Shown in pieces: positions 8,235 through 17,831 of a DNA stretch of 64,000 nucleotides (position 1 is the stretch's first letter; each line of letters begins with the position of its first letter). Below the pieces are notes generated by a model. The model was not told the origin of the DNA. It worked only from the letters and a program-made list of their open reading frames with translations, and made no database searches. Position numbers and translations under genes: made by a program. This DNA is from Pseudoalteromonas lipolytica. GTDB taxonomy: Bacteria; Pseudomonadota; Gammaproteobacteria; Enterobacterales; Alteromonadaceae. The stretch is from the NCBI RefSeq assembly GCF_900116435.1, contig NZ_FPAZ01000001.1:173426-237425 (forward strand), in the 5' to 3' direction.

Positions 8235-10828
8235 TAACCTACTAACGCTTTCTCAACTTTTTCAAATAAATCATCACTTAGGTTCTCTAATGATGCCAAA
8301 CGTTGCAATTGTGCTTTGATTGCCTGCGAACGGTCGTGATCATAACGTTTCCATGCCATAAATGGTGTTAACATACGTGATGCATTTTGCGGGTTAATAT
8401 CATTGAGCTTAATAAGCAAATCACCCAATAATTGATACCCTTTGCCGTCTGCACGATGAAATTGTGTAGTATTAAAATGACTAAAGCTGCCGACCAATGC
8501 TCTGACACGGTTTGGATTACCAAAATCAAAACTTGGGTGATCATACAACTGCTTAATGTCTTCAATGCAGGTTGCTGACTCTTTCATTGCCTGCAATGCA
8601 AACCATTTGTCCATTACAAGTACATCATGTCGCCATTTAGCATCAAATTCATTGAGCAAATTATCACAGCGAGGGTGATTCGCTTTTACAACCGCACTTA
8701 GCGCAGCTAACACATTTGTCATGTTAGAGCTGGCTACGGCTTCGTCAATAAAGTTATTCACGTCTTGCTGTTCAGTTTTTGCTAAATAGTGCAAACAGAC
8801 CTGTTTAAGTGCCCTAACGGCAACAGCCTCGGCAGATGTTGTGCCATCATCGTGTAATGCCTTATAACACGCAATCAATGAGTCCGATAAGTCAGTCGCA
8901 ATGTGTAGTTCAAATGCATTCATTACTGAAACAATGTCATCAACGGGGATCACTGCATATTCAGCCGCAATCGTGTCATAGCTTGGTAATTTTAATAGCT
9001 CTGCAATCAGTGCCAAATCCCCTGCTCGTTCTGTAATTAATACGTTAAGAGCAGAAATGATGTCAGGAGATAAGCATGCATTACCCGATGATATTGCGGC
9101 TTTAATTTCGTTGGTAAATAATCGTTGCTGTGCATCCCATCGCGAAAAATCACTTCGTGCAAAACGCATAATATGGAGCAAATCAGCGGTGCTGCTAGTT
9201 TGGTTAACAATACAAGGAGCAGAAAAATCTTCCAGAAGCACTGCAACAGGCGGCTCTATAACATTTTCAAACACAAAGGTGTGTTGTTTTTCAGTTATAT
9301 TAAGCACAGAATCTTGCATCTGATTATTAATCGTTAACGGCACTGATTGACCAGCAGGGTCAAGTAGTTCAATCGCAAACGGAATATGTAACAACGCATT
9401 ATTAGGTTGATTATCTGGCGCAAATTGCTCAATAGTCAGTGTAAAGGTTTGATTAACATGGTCAAAATATTGATCTACTTTTAATCTTGGAGTACCCGCT
9501 TGATTGTACCAACGCTTAAACTGCTGCAAGTCAATTTCAGAAGCATCACTCATGGCTGCAACAAAGTCATCACAGGTAACGGCTTGACCATCGTGGCGTT
9601 GGAAGTAAAGCGCCATACCTTGCTGAAACTTTTCTTCGCCTAATATCGTGTGCATCATACGAATAACTTCTGCGCCCTTGTCATACACTGTCACAGTGTA
9701 AAAGTTATTCATTTCAATAACTTTTTCTGGGCGAATTGGGTGCGCCATAGGCCCTGCATCTTCGCTAAACTGATGAGTTCGCATTACTTTTACAGCATCA
9801 ATACGGTTTAGGGCACGAGATCCCAAATCACTACTAAACTCTTGGTCTCTAAATACGGTTAAACCTTCTTTCAAAGACAACTGAAACCAGTCTCGACAAG
9901 TAACGCGATTGCCCGTCCAGTTATGAAAATATTCATGCCCAACAATAGACTCAATCGTGTGGTAATCTTTATCGGTGGCGGTTTCTTGATTCGCTAACAC
10001 ACATTTAGAGTTGAAGATGTTTAATCCTTTATTTTCCATCGCCCCCATGTTGAAGAAATCGACGGCAACAATCATGTATATATCTAAGTCGTATTCAAGA
10101 TTGAAACGTTCTTCATCCCACTGCATTGATTTTTTTAACGATGTCATTGCATGCGGGGTTTTTGGTAAATTACCTTTATCAACAAATAAGGCCAACTCGA
10201 CATTACGGCCTGATTTCGTTGTGTACTGGTCGCGTAACACATCAAAATCACCTGCAACTAATGCAAACAAATAACTTGGTTTTTTAAATGGATCCTGCCA
10301 TTTGACAAAGTGGCGACCATCATCGAGTGTGCCTGCATCAATCTGATTACCGTTAGACAATAAATGCGTGTATTTTTGCTCAGCAATGATCGTAACATCA
10401 AAACTTGCCAATACATCTGGGCGATCCAAGTAATAAGTGATTTTTCTAAAACCTTCAGCTTCACATTGCGTGCAATACGCGCCCCCCGATAAATACAGGC
10501 CTTCGAGGGAAGTGTTTGTTTGAGGATCGATATGGTTGACAATTTTTAAAATAAAATTAGCAGGTAAATTGTGGATGATGAGTGCCTCATCCTCAAGCGT
10601 ATAGTCACTGTACTCTTGCTCATCTACATGCAGTGAGATAAGTGTTAAATCAACACCATCAAGCACTAAATCAGCCCCCGTTTCGTCCACACGGTTAATC
10701 GTCATTGTTGAGTGAACGACGGTTTTTAAGGGCGCTAATTCAAAGCGTAAATCGATATGTTGTATTGAAAAATGAGGGGCTTGGTAATCTTTTAAATATT
10801 GAGCTTGAGGTTTACTCGTTGCAGACAT
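8234..10828 (-). CDS. pepN: Aminopeptidase N (M1 family)
   Basis: About 864 residues; a cytoplasmic zinc aminopeptidase that removes N-terminal residues in the last steps of protein turnover. The exopeptidase motif GAMEN (in FFNMGAMENKGLN) and the zinc site HEYFHNW followed about 20 residues later by the third ligand Glu in LKEGLTVF are intact. The start is set at the ATG at 10828 (SATSKPQAQYLKDYQAPHF follows), with GGAG 6 nt upstream, agreeing with the 870-residue Escherichia coli protein. The neighbouring ATG at 10831 is possible, and the longer frame to 10867 is unlikely. It is followed by a coupled DUF2835 gene and preceded by nhaC in the same direction. Confidence 0.95.
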   Translation of the reverse strand: MSATSKPQAQYLKDYQAPHFSIQHIDLRFELAPLKTVVHSTMTINRVDETGADLVLDGVDLTLISLHVDEQEYSDYTLEDEALIIHNLPANFILKIVNHIDPQTNTSLEGLYLSGGAYCTQCEAEGFRKITYYLDRPDVLASFDVTIIAEQKYTHLLSNGNQIDAGTLDDGRHFVKWQDPFKKPSYLFALVAGDFDVLRDQYTTKSGRNVELALFVDKGNLPKTPHAMTSLKKSMQWDEERFNLEYDLDIYMIVAVDFFNMGAMENKGLNIFNSKCVLANQETATDKDYHTIESIVGHEYFHNWTGNRVTCRDWFQLSLKEGLTVFRDQEFSSDLGSRALNRIDAVKVMRTHQFSEDAGPMAHPIRPEKVIEMNNFYTVTVYDKGAEVIRMMHTILGEEKFQQGMALYFQRHDGQAVTCDDFVAAMSDASEIDLQQFKRWYNQAGTPRLKVDQYFDHVNQTFTLTIEQFAPDNQPNNALLHIPFAIELLDPAGQSVPLTINNQMQDSVLNITEKQHTFVFENVIEPPVAVLLEDFSAPCIVNQTSSTADLLHIMRFARSDFSRWDAQQRLFTNEIKAAISSGNACLSPDIISALNVLITERAGDLALIAELLKLPSYDTIAAEYAVIPVDDIVSVMNAFELHIATDLSDSLIACYKALHDDGTTSAEAVAVRALKQVCLHYLAKTEQQDVNNFIDEAVASSNMTNVLAALSAVVKANHPRCDNLLNEFDAKWRHDVLVMDKWFALQAMKESATCIEDIKQLYDHPSFDFGNPNRVRALVGSFSHFNTTQFHRADGKGYQLLGDLLIKLNDINPQNASRMLTPFMAWKRYDHDRSQAIKAQLQRLASLENLSDDLFEKVEKALVG

Positions 10829-10870
10829 CATTGACTCCAAATGGCCCTGTTTAACAGGGCCTAACATGAA

Positions 10871-12349
10871 TTATTCAGCGCTGGTTTGTTTAACGTGCTT
10901 TGGTTCGATACGTAAAATTTTAATACCTAAATATGCGTAAACAACAGCGAGTACGGGATTAATTAAATTAAAGAAAGCGTAAAGTGCATAATCAAATGGG
11001 TTAATTAATAAAACGCTTTGCATGTATGCACCACACGTATTCCATGGGATCAGCGGGCTTGTAATGGTGCCACCGTCTTCTAAAGTACGTGATAAATTCA
11101 CCGGTTTTAAACCGCGTTTTTCATATTCATCTTTAAACATACGTCCTGGTACAACAATAGCAATGTATTGATCTGCCGCCACTGCATTGGTACCGATACA
11201 AGTCGCAATTGTCGCTGTTATAAGTGAGCCGGTGCTTTTCGCTATTTTCAATATGCTTTTTACAAACATATCTAGCAAGCCAGTTTTCTCCATAATGGCG
11301 CCAAACATCAATGCGGTCATAATTAGCCAAGTTGTGTTTAACATTCCGGCCATACCGCCGCCACTGAGCAATGAATCCATTTTTTCGTCGCCCGTATCGA
11401 TGCTAAAGCCATCAAAAAATGTTGTCCATACTAGCTTGAAATAGCCAATTAACTGCCCTTGTGACGTATCGATTTGACTATTAATTAAATCTGATTGAAA
11501 CAACATAGCCCAAATAGCACCCAGTACTGCACCAATTGAAATAGCTGGAAATGCCGGCATTTTTCTTATTGCAAGAATAAGCAACACGACTAATGGCACG
11601 AGCATTTCAAGCCCGATATTAAAGTTGCTTTCTAACAGGTTAATGATTTCATCAATTCGGCCTGCTTCTGCTGAACCACCTGCATTAAAGCCCATAAAAA
11701 TAAAAATAATTAAGGCAATGATAAAGCTAGGCACCGTGGTCCAAAGCATATGATGAATATGCTCAAACAGATCGGCTCCGGCAACCGCAGGGGCTAAATT
11801 TGTTGTTTCCGACAGTGGGCTTAACTTATCACCAAAGTACGCGCCTGAAATAACAGCACCGGCAGTCACCACCTGCTCAAGTCCTAACCCCGTTGCAACA
11901 CCTAATAATGCCACACCGATGGTAGCAGCTGTCGTCCATGAGCTACCAATACTCATCGCAACAATGCCACAAATTAAACAACTAGCCGCATAGAACCAAC
12001 TTGGATTGATAATTTGTAAACCATAGTAAATTAAGGTGGGTACTGTTCCAGATAGCAGCCATGTGCCAATCAATGCGCCTACCATTAACAGTATAATAAT
12101 GGCACCTAATGATAAGGTGATCCCTTCAATCATCGCTTGTTCAAGCTTTTTCCAGGTATAGCCGTTTTTTAGACCGATTAAGGCAGCAGTAAAAGTAGCA
12201 AAGAGTAAGGCTATTTGATTTGGCCCCGATGATGAGTTATCACCGAATAAATAAACAGCTGCACCCAATAGGCACACGAGAACAGTAATGGGGATCAAGG
12301 CATCTAAAAAACTGGCCTGTTTGATCGGCTTCTCTTCAATTGAATTCAA
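10871..12349 (-). CDS. nhaC: Na+/H+ antiporter, NhaC family
   Basis: 492 residues with 11-12 hydrophobic segments. Features typical of NhaC are present: the glycine/serine-rich loop MSIGSSWTTAATIGVALLG (about 150-170), GAVISGAYFGDKLSPLSETT (about 180-200) and, in the C-terminal half, GTNAVAADQYIAIVVPGRMF. It should exchange cytoplasmic Na+ for H+ at the inner membrane, useful in a marine host. Some NhaC-family members exchange malate and lactate, so substrate specificity is not certain. It lies upstream of pepN with a short gap and no visible terminator. Confidence 0.88.
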   Translation of the reverse strand: MNSIEEKPIKQASFLDALIPITVLVCLLGAAVYLFGDNSSSGPNQIALLFATFTAALIGLKNGYTWKKLEQAMIEGITLSLGAIIILLMVGALIGTWLLSGTVPTLIYYGLQIINPSWFYAASCLICGIVAMSIGSSWTTAATIGVALLGVATGLGLEQVVTAGAVISGAYFGDKLSPLSETTNLAPAVAGADLFEHIHHMLWTTVPSFIIALIIFIFMGFNAGGSAEAGRIDEIINLLESNFNIGLEMLVPLVVLLILAIRKMPAFPAISIGAVLGAIWAMLFQSDLINSQIDTSQGQLIGYFKLVWTTFFDGFSIDTGDEKMDSLLSGGGMAGMLNTTWLIMTALMFGAIMEKTGLLDMFVKSILKIAKSTGSLITATIATCIGTNAVAADQYIAIVVPGRMFKDEYEKRGLKPVNLSRTLEDGGTITSPLIPWNTCGAYMQSVLLINPFDYALYAFFNLINPVLAVVYAYLGIKILRIEPKHVKQTSAE

Positions 12350-12502
12350 AAGATAGTCTCCTACACGTCTTATGTGGCGTGTTTAATTATTATTGTTTGA
12401 TTGCCTAAAGAACGCCTTGGATTAATGTTTATTAATTAGACCACGAACATTTTAGACAGCCAGATTAATCAATTATAACAAGATGCCCCGTTTTGGGCAG
12501 TA

Positions 12503-12526
12503 AAAAAGGCGCCTAAGCGCCTTTTT
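12503..12526 (-). terminator. Rho-independent terminator of prc
   Basis: GGCGC / GCGCC stem with flanking A-tract and T-tract (AAAAAGGCGC, loop CTAA, GCGCCTTTTT), located 20 nt after the prc stop on the minus strand. The symmetrical A/T flanks make it usable in both directions, but only the prc side has a gene to end. Confidence 0.85.
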
Positions 12527-12545
12527 ATTAACCAATTATAGGTAT

Positions 12546-14570
12546 TTATTTTTTCGCGAGCCGACCATACTTAATATAGTCTTGCGTAATTAACGCGGCT
12601 TCTTCTAAGAAAGGGTCGAGATCATCAAGCGTATCAGGTAAATCATCTAAGCTTTCCACTGGTTTGTGACCTAATCGAACTAATCGTTCATTAGCACGCT
12701 CAAGCGCACGCTCTTCGCCTTCGTCTTTCTCTTTGATACGTGTTGCTTCAACAAGTGAAATTGTTTTTCGATCTTTCTCTTCTTGATAACGTTTAATGTC
12801 ATCGAACACATAACCAAATTCAGGCTCATTGGCAATGCGCGCATCATGTAATTTATTGACATAAGCAATCGCAGGCTTCAAATCGTCAACTGAATTATAT
12901 TTAGCGCGAATGATGCTGTCCCAAGGTAATGCATTGTCTTGCTGACTTTCGCCCCAGTCTGCTGGGTCAATCGCTGAGGGGAATGACACATCGGGGATCA
13001 CCCCTTTATGCTGCGTGCTTCCGCCATTAATACGATAAAATTTTGCAATTGTGTATTGTACGCTGCCAAGTGGGTGATCATATAAATCATACGCACGGCC
13101 CAGCGGTTTGTGCTGTTGTACTGTACCTTTACCAAACGTTTGCTCACCAATCACAATAGCACGACCATAGTCTTGCATCGCTGCTGCAAATATTTCAGAG
13201 GCTGATGCACTGTAACGGTCAACTAAAACGGTTAATGGGCCATCATAAAAAGTGACACCATCGCGGTCTTTTTGCTCTTCGATACGGTTGTTTAACGTAT
13301 GAATTTGTACGACTGGACCTTGATCAATAAACAGGCCTGACAATTGCGTCGCTTCATACAATGAACCGCCGCCGTTTTGGCGTAAATCGATTATGATGCC
13401 ATCTACTTTCGCTTCTTTTAATTTCGCAATTTCAACTTTTACGTCTTGCGATAAATTATTGTAGAAACCTGGGATTTCTATCACACCGATTTTACTTGTT
13501 AAATCTGAGTATTTCGCTTCAAATACTTCTGATTTAGCAGCACGGTCTTCTAAACGAATTTTATCACGGGTTATCTCAACAACTTTCGGAGTACCATGAG
13601 CATCCGCCCCTTTTAGATACTGTAAGCGAACTTTAGTACCTTTAGGGCCTTTGATTAAGTCAACCACGTCATCAAGACGCCAGCCAATAACATCAACAAA
13701 GTCTTCGCCCTCTTGAGCAACACCTATAATGCGGTCATCGGCTTTAATTTGTTCAGATTTGTCAGCGGGACCACCCGGAACTAGGCTTCGGATCACGGTA
13801 TAATCTTCATCATAACTTAATACTGCGCCAATACCTTCAAGTTCAAGGTCCATGTCCATTTTGAACTGTTCAGCACGACGGGGTGATAAGTAAGATGTGT
13901 GTGCTTCAATACTACGTGCAAACGAATTCATTACAATTTGAAATGCATCTTCACTGTTTGTCTGCACTAAGCGTTTTTGCGCATTGTGGTATCGCTTGGT
14001 TAAGACCTCTTTTATGCCTTGCCAATCTTTACCGGTCATTTTTAAACGCAACGCATCGTATTTAACGCGCTGACGCCACAATTCATCAAGCTCAGCTTGA
14101 GTCGTTGCCCACTTAGCGTCTTCACGGTCAAACATATATTCATCTGCTTTATCGAACTTCATTTCATTTTCAAGTAACGATAAAGAATAATCATAACGCT
14201 CAAAACGACGCTTTAAGCTCAGATTAAAAATATCAAAGGCAAACCCAAGTTTCCCTGAAGAGAGCGCATTATCGAACTGGTCTTTATATTGTTCGAAAGA
14301 AGCAATATCAGACGCTAAAAACACACTTTTATTAAAATCGAGGGATTCGATATAACGATCAAATATCTGTTCAGATAATTCATCGTTAAAGCGAATGGGT
14401 TTGTAGTGTGCACGAGTAAATAAGTTTGTCACCCGTTTGCTTGCTGTACTATGTTGGCTTTCTTGCTTGAGTACTGGTAAATCTTCTGCAGTTAAATTAT
14501 CTGTAGAAGCCAATAATGAACCTGAAAACAGGGCAGCGACTAACGGAATGAGCGTAAACTTTTTACTCAT
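12546..14570 (-). CDS. prc: Carboxy-terminal processing (tail-specific) protease Prc
   Basis: 674 residues from the ATG at 14570 (GGAG 6 nt upstream; a TTG two codons earlier is in frame but too close to the ribosome-binding site). Signal peptide about 1-21 (LIPLVAALFSGSLLA). A PDZ domain lies near 235-320 (LEGIGAVLSYDEDYTVIRSL), followed by the S41 peptidase domain with the catalytic Ser in RYSASASEIFAAAM and Lys in GEQTFGKGTVQ. Prc acts in the periplasm, trimming FtsI and degrading peptidoglycan hydrolases. Genomically it is followed by nhaC beyond a terminator and preceded by proQ, the same pairing as in Escherichia coli. Confidence 0.95.
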   Translation of the reverse strand: MSKKFTLIPLVAALFSGSLLASTDNLTAEDLPVLKQESQHSTASKRVTNLFTRAHYKPIRFNDELSEQIFDRYIESLDFNKSVFLASDIASFEQYKDQFDNALSSGKLGFAFDIFNLSLKRRFERYDYSLSLLENEMKFDKADEYMFDREDAKWATTQAELDELWRQRVKYDALRLKMTGKDWQGIKEVLTKRYHNAQKRLVQTNSEDAFQIVMNSFARSIEAHTSYLSPRRAEQFKMDMDLELEGIGAVLSYDEDYTVIRSLVPGGPADKSEQIKADDRIIGVAQEGEDFVDVIGWRLDDVVDLIKGPKGTKVRLQYLKGADAHGTPKVVEITRDKIRLEDRAAKSEVFEAKYSDLTSKIGVIEIPGFYNNLSQDVKVEIAKLKEAKVDGIIIDLRQNGGGSLYEATQLSGLFIDQGPVVQIHTLNNRIEEQKDRDGVTFYDGPLTVLVDRYSASASEIFAAAMQDYGRAIVIGEQTFGKGTVQQHKPLGRAYDLYDHPLGSVQYTIAKFYRINGGSTQHKGVIPDVSFPSAIDPADWGESQQDNALPWDSIIRAKYNSVDDLKPAIAYVNKLHDARIANEPEFGYVFDDIKRYQEEKDRKTISLVEATRIKEKDEGEERALERANERLVRLGHKPVESLDDLPDTLDDLDPFLEEAALITQDYIKYGRLAKK

Positions 14571-14597
14571 ACACAACTCCTTTATTTTTTACAGCTA

Positions 14598-15251
14598 TTA
14601 AATGATATACAGGCTGTCTGCTTTGGTCTTAACTTGCATTCCTGTTACTAACTCAACGTGAACTTCATCTTTATTCACTTCAGTAATAACTGCGTTTACA
14701 AGTGCTTGGCCAAGTTTAACTTTAACCTTGCTATTAACCTTGACCTCTGAGGCAGGTAATGGTTCAACTTTTCCTGAACGTTTTGCAGGAGCAGCTTTAG
14801 CTGGTTTAGTGTTAACTCTAGCGCCTTTATCGCCTGTTTTGGCGTGCGAACCCGCATTCTTTTTGTAAGATTTTGTGTCTGCATCTTTACGTGGTGGACG
14901 CTGGGCTTTTTTGCGTTTAGCCATTTTTGCGCGGCTTTCTTCTAACGCTTTTTGAGCGTGCTCAATGTGCTCTTGTTCCACTTTTTCATCTTGATTACCA
15001 TCAAGGTCAATACGGAACTCAGACTTTGTCACGGCTTCTAAATAGCGCCAGTTTGAGGTGTACTTTCTTAACGCTTGACGAACCTGAGTTTTACTGACTT
15101 TCTCAGAACCTTCAATGCGCTCAGCGATATCTTTAAAGATACCCACTTTAAGCGGCTGAATGCCGTCTTTTTGTTTAAAACATTGTGGAAATTCTTGGTA
15201 TAAGAAATCCAATACTTCATTAATATCTTTTAGCTTGTTTGTGGTTTCCAT
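14598..15251 (-). CDS. proQ: RNA chaperone ProQ
   Basis: 217 residues, close to the usual 230. An N-terminal FinO/ProQ RNA-binding domain (about 8-110, with FPQCFKQKDGIQPLKVGIFKDI and TSNWRYLEAVTKS) is followed by a Lys/Pro/Ala-rich linker (about 115-165) and a C-terminal Tudor-like domain (KVKVKLGQALVNAVITEV...). ProQ binds many small RNAs and mRNA 3' ends. It ends 27 bp before the prc start, suggesting a proQ-prc transcript. The 92-residue gene precedes it by 14 bp. Confidence 0.95.
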   Translation of the reverse strand: METTNKLKDINEVLDFLYQEFPQCFKQKDGIQPLKVGIFKDIAERIEGSEKVSKTQVRQALRKYTSNWRYLEAVTKSEFRIDLDGNQDEKVEQEHIEHAQKALEESRAKMAKRKKAQRPPRKDADTKSYKKNAGSHAKTGDKGARVNTKPAKAAPAKRSGKVEPLPASEVKVNSKVKVKLGQALVNAVITEVNKDEVHVELVTGMQVKTKADSLYII

Positions 15252-15265
15252 GTTAGAACCTTTTA

Positions 15266-15544
15266 TTACATCTTTTCATCGAGCGATGAATCGACATAGT
15301 GTGTTACCCAGTCGGTTAACTCTTCGAAGTCCGCTTCAATAAGCGCTAAATCACCGCGAAGGTGTTCCCAAATACCATTTATAATTTCATCAATTGATTC
15401 ACAGTCTAAGTCATCTGGAAGACGATCCCAAGCCATATGAATCAAGTCGTTGAGCCTTTCAGCTGCAACTTCTTCTTCCCCTTCCCAATCACCGACATCG
15501 TGAATGGCAAAAAGGTAATCTTGCACATTTAGCAGATCTTTCAT
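15266..15544 (-). CDS. Small acidic conserved-looking hypothetical protein
   Basis: 92 residues, strongly acidic (many Asp/Glu, e.g. VGDWEGEEEVAAERL and DRLPDDLDCESIDEI), no signal peptide or membrane segment, mostly predicted-helical character. I do not recognise a family with certainty. Its start overlaps the stop of the methionine sulfoxide reductase gene by 4 bases and it ends 14 bp before proQ, so it belongs to a msrC-orf-proQ-prc transcript. Tight operon placement and coding character argue it is real. Confidence 0.7.
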   Translation of the reverse strand: MKDLLNVQDYLFAIHDVGDWEGEEEVAAERLNDLIHMAWDRLPDDLDCESIDEIINGIWEHLRGDLALIEADFEELTDWVTHYVDSSLDEKM

Positions 15545-16002
15545 TTCAGATTTGCCTCAAAGCATTTTACCAATGCTTCTAAACCAGCTTGATCATCAGT
15601 ATCGAATCGACCGATGCTCGGACTATCGATATCAAGCACGGCAAACACGTGACCATCTTTGAAGATTGGTACAACAATTTCAGAGTTTGATGCTGCATCA
15701 CAAGCAATATGACCTGCAAAAGCGTGAACATCTTCAACTAATTGTGTTTCTTGTGTTTGTGCCGCAGTCCCACATACCCCTTTTCCAACTGGAATACGGA
15801 TACACGCAGGATTACCTTGAAACGGCCCTAGCACTAATTCTTCTGGCGAATCCAGTAAATAAAAGCCCGCCCAATTTATATCCTCTAATGAGGTAAATAA
15901 CAACGCACTAATATTCGCCATATTAGCTATGACATTGGGTTCACCAGCGATCAGCGATTCAGTTTGTTTAACTAATGACTGGTAAAAATCTTGCTTTTGC
16001 AT
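15541..16002 (-). CDS. msrC: Free methionine-(R)-sulfoxide reductase (GAF domain)
   Basis: 153 residues covering a single GAF domain of the YebR/fRMsr type. The three cysteines used for catalysis and resolution in this family are in place: GNPACIRI (near 86), GKGVCGTAA (near 96) and HIACDAASNSEIVVP (near 120). The enzyme reduces free methionine-R-sulfoxide in the cytoplasm, using thioredoxin. First gene of a tight cluster leading into proQ. The assignment is firm because the active-site spacing is preserved. Confidence 0.92.
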   Translation of the reverse strand: MQKQDFYQSLVKQTESLIAGEPNVIANMANISALLFTSLEDINWAGFYLLDSPEELVLGPFQGNPACIRIPVGKGVCGTAAQTQETQLVEDVHAFAGHIACDAASNSEIVVPIFKDGHVFAVLDIDSPSIGRFDTDDQAGLEALVKCFEANLK

Positions 16003-16069
16003 ACCAAACTACTTCTTATTAAACATACAGTAGCTAAAGGTACTCTTTGTAGGCGATAAATGAAACCTT

Positions 16070-16100
16070 TTAAGGGCAAAAAAAAACATTTTGCCCTTAA
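16070..16100. other. Perfect inverted repeat between msrC and the small membrane protein
   Basis: TTAAGGGCAAAA pairs perfectly with TTTTGCCCTTAA (12 bp, 7-nt loop). It lies downstream of the 131-residue membrane protein on the minus strand. It resembles a terminator stem but has no U-tract after it, so its strength as a terminator is uncertain. Confidence 0.5.
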
Positions 16101-16127
16101 TTTCAGTCAGCTTGATTAAATATTCTG

Positions 16128-16523
16128 CTATTGATGAGATGTTTGAGATGGTAGACCCTGTCGCAAGCCAAATAAAAATAATCCTGCGGCCAATGCAGAC
16201 ATAATTACATTTACAATAAACGCCATACCTGATGTCGCACTTAGCAAGTAACTAAAAATAGCCCCCCCGAGTAAACCCAAAGTAAGAACGCCTGAATAGT
16301 TTACTTTTGCGTACTTGTACATAAGCAGATAACCAGGCACAACAAATGCTGCCATTGTAAGGCCAACAATATGTGCATTTGCAATCGCGTTCATAAATAA
16401 ATTGAAAAAGATACGCCAGCCATTTCCTTCTAGCGTCAATGCGTAATACACACCGAGTACACAGCCAATAATGACGGGTGATAATAATGAAAGTCCTACA
16501 CTCTTTGCTAAACGATGTTTCAT
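16128..16523 (-). CDS. Small integral membrane protein of unknown function
   Basis: 131 residues with four predicted membrane helices (about 10-30, 38-66, 76-94, 98-120), starting MKHRLAKSVGLSLLSPVIIG. The Lys/Arg residues before the first helix suggest an N-terminus inside the cytoplasm. No family recognised and no conserved polar residues suggest a catalytic role. It stands alone between the tRNA-Ser genes and msrC, with a hairpin downstream. Confidence 0.65.
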   Translation of the reverse strand: MKHRLAKSVGLSLLSPVIIGCVLGVYYALTLEGNGWRIFFNLFMNAIANAHIVGLTMAAFVVPGYLLMYKYAKVNYSGVLTLGLLGGAIFSYLLSATSGMAFIVNVIMSALAAGLFLFGLRQGLPSQTSHQ

Positions 16524-16627
16524 AAATTCCCTAATTTCACAAAGATAATACGAGAAGTATTAAGCATGGACTAACTCGGTAGAATACGAAATATCGACCA
16601 TAGTCGTAATTTAAAAACTGCAGAAAC

Positions 16628-16660
16628 AAAAAAGCCGCTGAATTAGATTCAGCGGCTTTT
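16628..16660. terminator. Terminator hairpin downstream of the tRNA-Ser pair
   Basis: AAAGCCGCTGAAT / ATTCAGCGGCTTT stem flanked by an A-run on the left and TTTT on the right, directly next to the 3' end of the first tRNA. On the minus strand it ends the tRNA transcript; it is also usable in the other direction. Confidence 0.85.
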
Positions 16661-16664
16661 ATAA

Positions 16665-16755
16665 TGGTGGAGAGATAGGGATTTGAACCCTAGAGGGGCT
16701 ATAAACCCCTGCCGGTTTTCAAGACCGGTGCATTCGACCACTCTGCCATCTCTCC
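16665..16755 (-). tRNA. tRNA-Ser(UGA), copy 1
   Basis: A 91-nt serine tRNA on the minus strand, including an encoded CCA. Acceptor arms GGAGAGA / TCTCTCC pair, the anticodon loop CTTGAAA contains TGA, and the long variable arm (AGGGG ... CCCCT) is that of a class II tRNA. The T arm carries GGTTCAAATCC. It reads UCA and UCG-type serine codons. It differs from the neighbouring copy by a single base in the loop of the variable arm (TTTATAG here). Confidence 0.97.
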
Positions 16756-16797
16756 GAGTGCGGAAAAACTACTCGCTTTCGCCAGTAGTAAAAATAA

Positions 16798-16888
16798 TGG
16801 TGGAGAGATAGGGATTTGAACCCTAGAGGGGCTACAAACCCCTGCCGGTTTTCAAGACCGGTGCATTCGACCACTCTGCCATCTCTCC
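16798..16888 (-). tRNA. tRNA-Ser(UGA), copy 2
   Basis: 91-nt serine tRNA with encoded CCA, identical to copy 1 except for one base in the variable-arm loop (TTTGTAG here). The anticodon is TGA. The two copies lie 42 bp apart in the same direction and very likely come from one precursor, this copy being promoter-proximal. Confidence 0.97.
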
Positions 16889-17145
16889 GACGGCGTGCAT
16901 AATAGATAAGGCAGCTTAGTTTGTGAAGCTTTTTTTTCAAAAAACTGTTTAAGTGATTAAAAAACAACTAAATCGTTCAGCAAAAACACAATGCGAGCCA
17001 AATTGTGAACAATCTGAACTTTTTTATTATTTATCGTGTCTATTGATCTACAAAGGTTTGCCCAAATATATAACTCTTGATAGGCTTAGTTCAGTTTAAC
17101 TATTGGAACTAACGAACATATCAGTTCATTTAAGGAGCTCTAACA

Positions 17146-17811
17146 ATGGCGTTTAATCAATCGTACAATACCGCTAGACCGGTTATGTCGACCATTGAAA
17201 CAAATAAAGTACTAAAAAACACGTATTTTTTACTTGCTATGACACTGGCTTTCAGTGCCATTACTGCAGGTATTTCAATGGCAATGAACCTACCTTACTT
17301 TATGGGTATAGTATTTAGCTTAGTTGCGTTTGGTGTGCTTTTTGTGGTGCATAAAAAGGCAGATAGCGCATCGGGTGTTGCATGGGTATTTGTTTTTACG
17401 GGGTTGATGGGAGCAGGCTTAGGTCCGATCCTTAACTACTACGCAGCAATGCCAAATGGTCCAATGCTTATTATGCAAGCACTGGGTTCAACCGCACTTA
17501 TTTTCTTTGGTTTATCGGCGTATGCGCTAACGACCAAAAAAGATTTCTCATTTATGGGCGGCTTTTTAACCGTTGGCTTAATCGTTGTTATCATTGCAAG
17601 CTTAGTCAATTTATTCATCGGCAGCTCAATCACGTTTATGGTGATAAATGCAGCAGTTGTGTTAATTATGTCGGGTTTAATCTTGTTCGACACAAGCCGC
17701 ATTATTAACGGCGGTGAAACAAACTACATTCGTGCCACCGTTGCACTGTACTTAAACGTGTATAACCTATTCACTTCGCTTCTACATCTACTTGGCGCAA
17801 GTGATGACTAA
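17146..17811 (+). CDS. yccA: Bax inhibitor-1 family inner-membrane protein (YccA)
   Basis: 221 residues with seven predicted membrane helices and the BI-1 family C-terminal region (GLILFDTSRIINGGETNYIRATVALYLNVYNLF, Asp residues included). In Escherichia coli YccA is a substrate and inhibitor of the FtsH protease. Start ATG at 17146 with ribosome-binding site AGGAG. It stands next to the tus genes as in enterobacteria (yccA-tusE), ending at its own terminator. Confidence 0.93.
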   Translation: MAFNQSYNTARPVMSTIETNKVLKNTYFLLAMTLAFSAITAGISMAMNLPYFMGIVFSLVAFGVLFVVHKKADSASGVAWVFVFTGLMGAGLGPILNYYAAMPNGPMLIMQALGSTALIFFGLSAYALTTKKDFSFMGGFLTVGLIVVIIASLVNLFIGSSITFMVINAAVVLIMSGLILFDTSRIINGGETNYIRATVALYLNVYNLFTSLLHLLGASDD

Positions 17812-17831
17812 TTAAATAGTTCTGTTAAAAT

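Noticed and set aside
16719-16967. 82-residue open frame over the second tRNA-Ser gene
   Set aside because: It reads through both tRNA genes on the same strand and has no ribosome-binding site; the tRNA structures explain the sequence.
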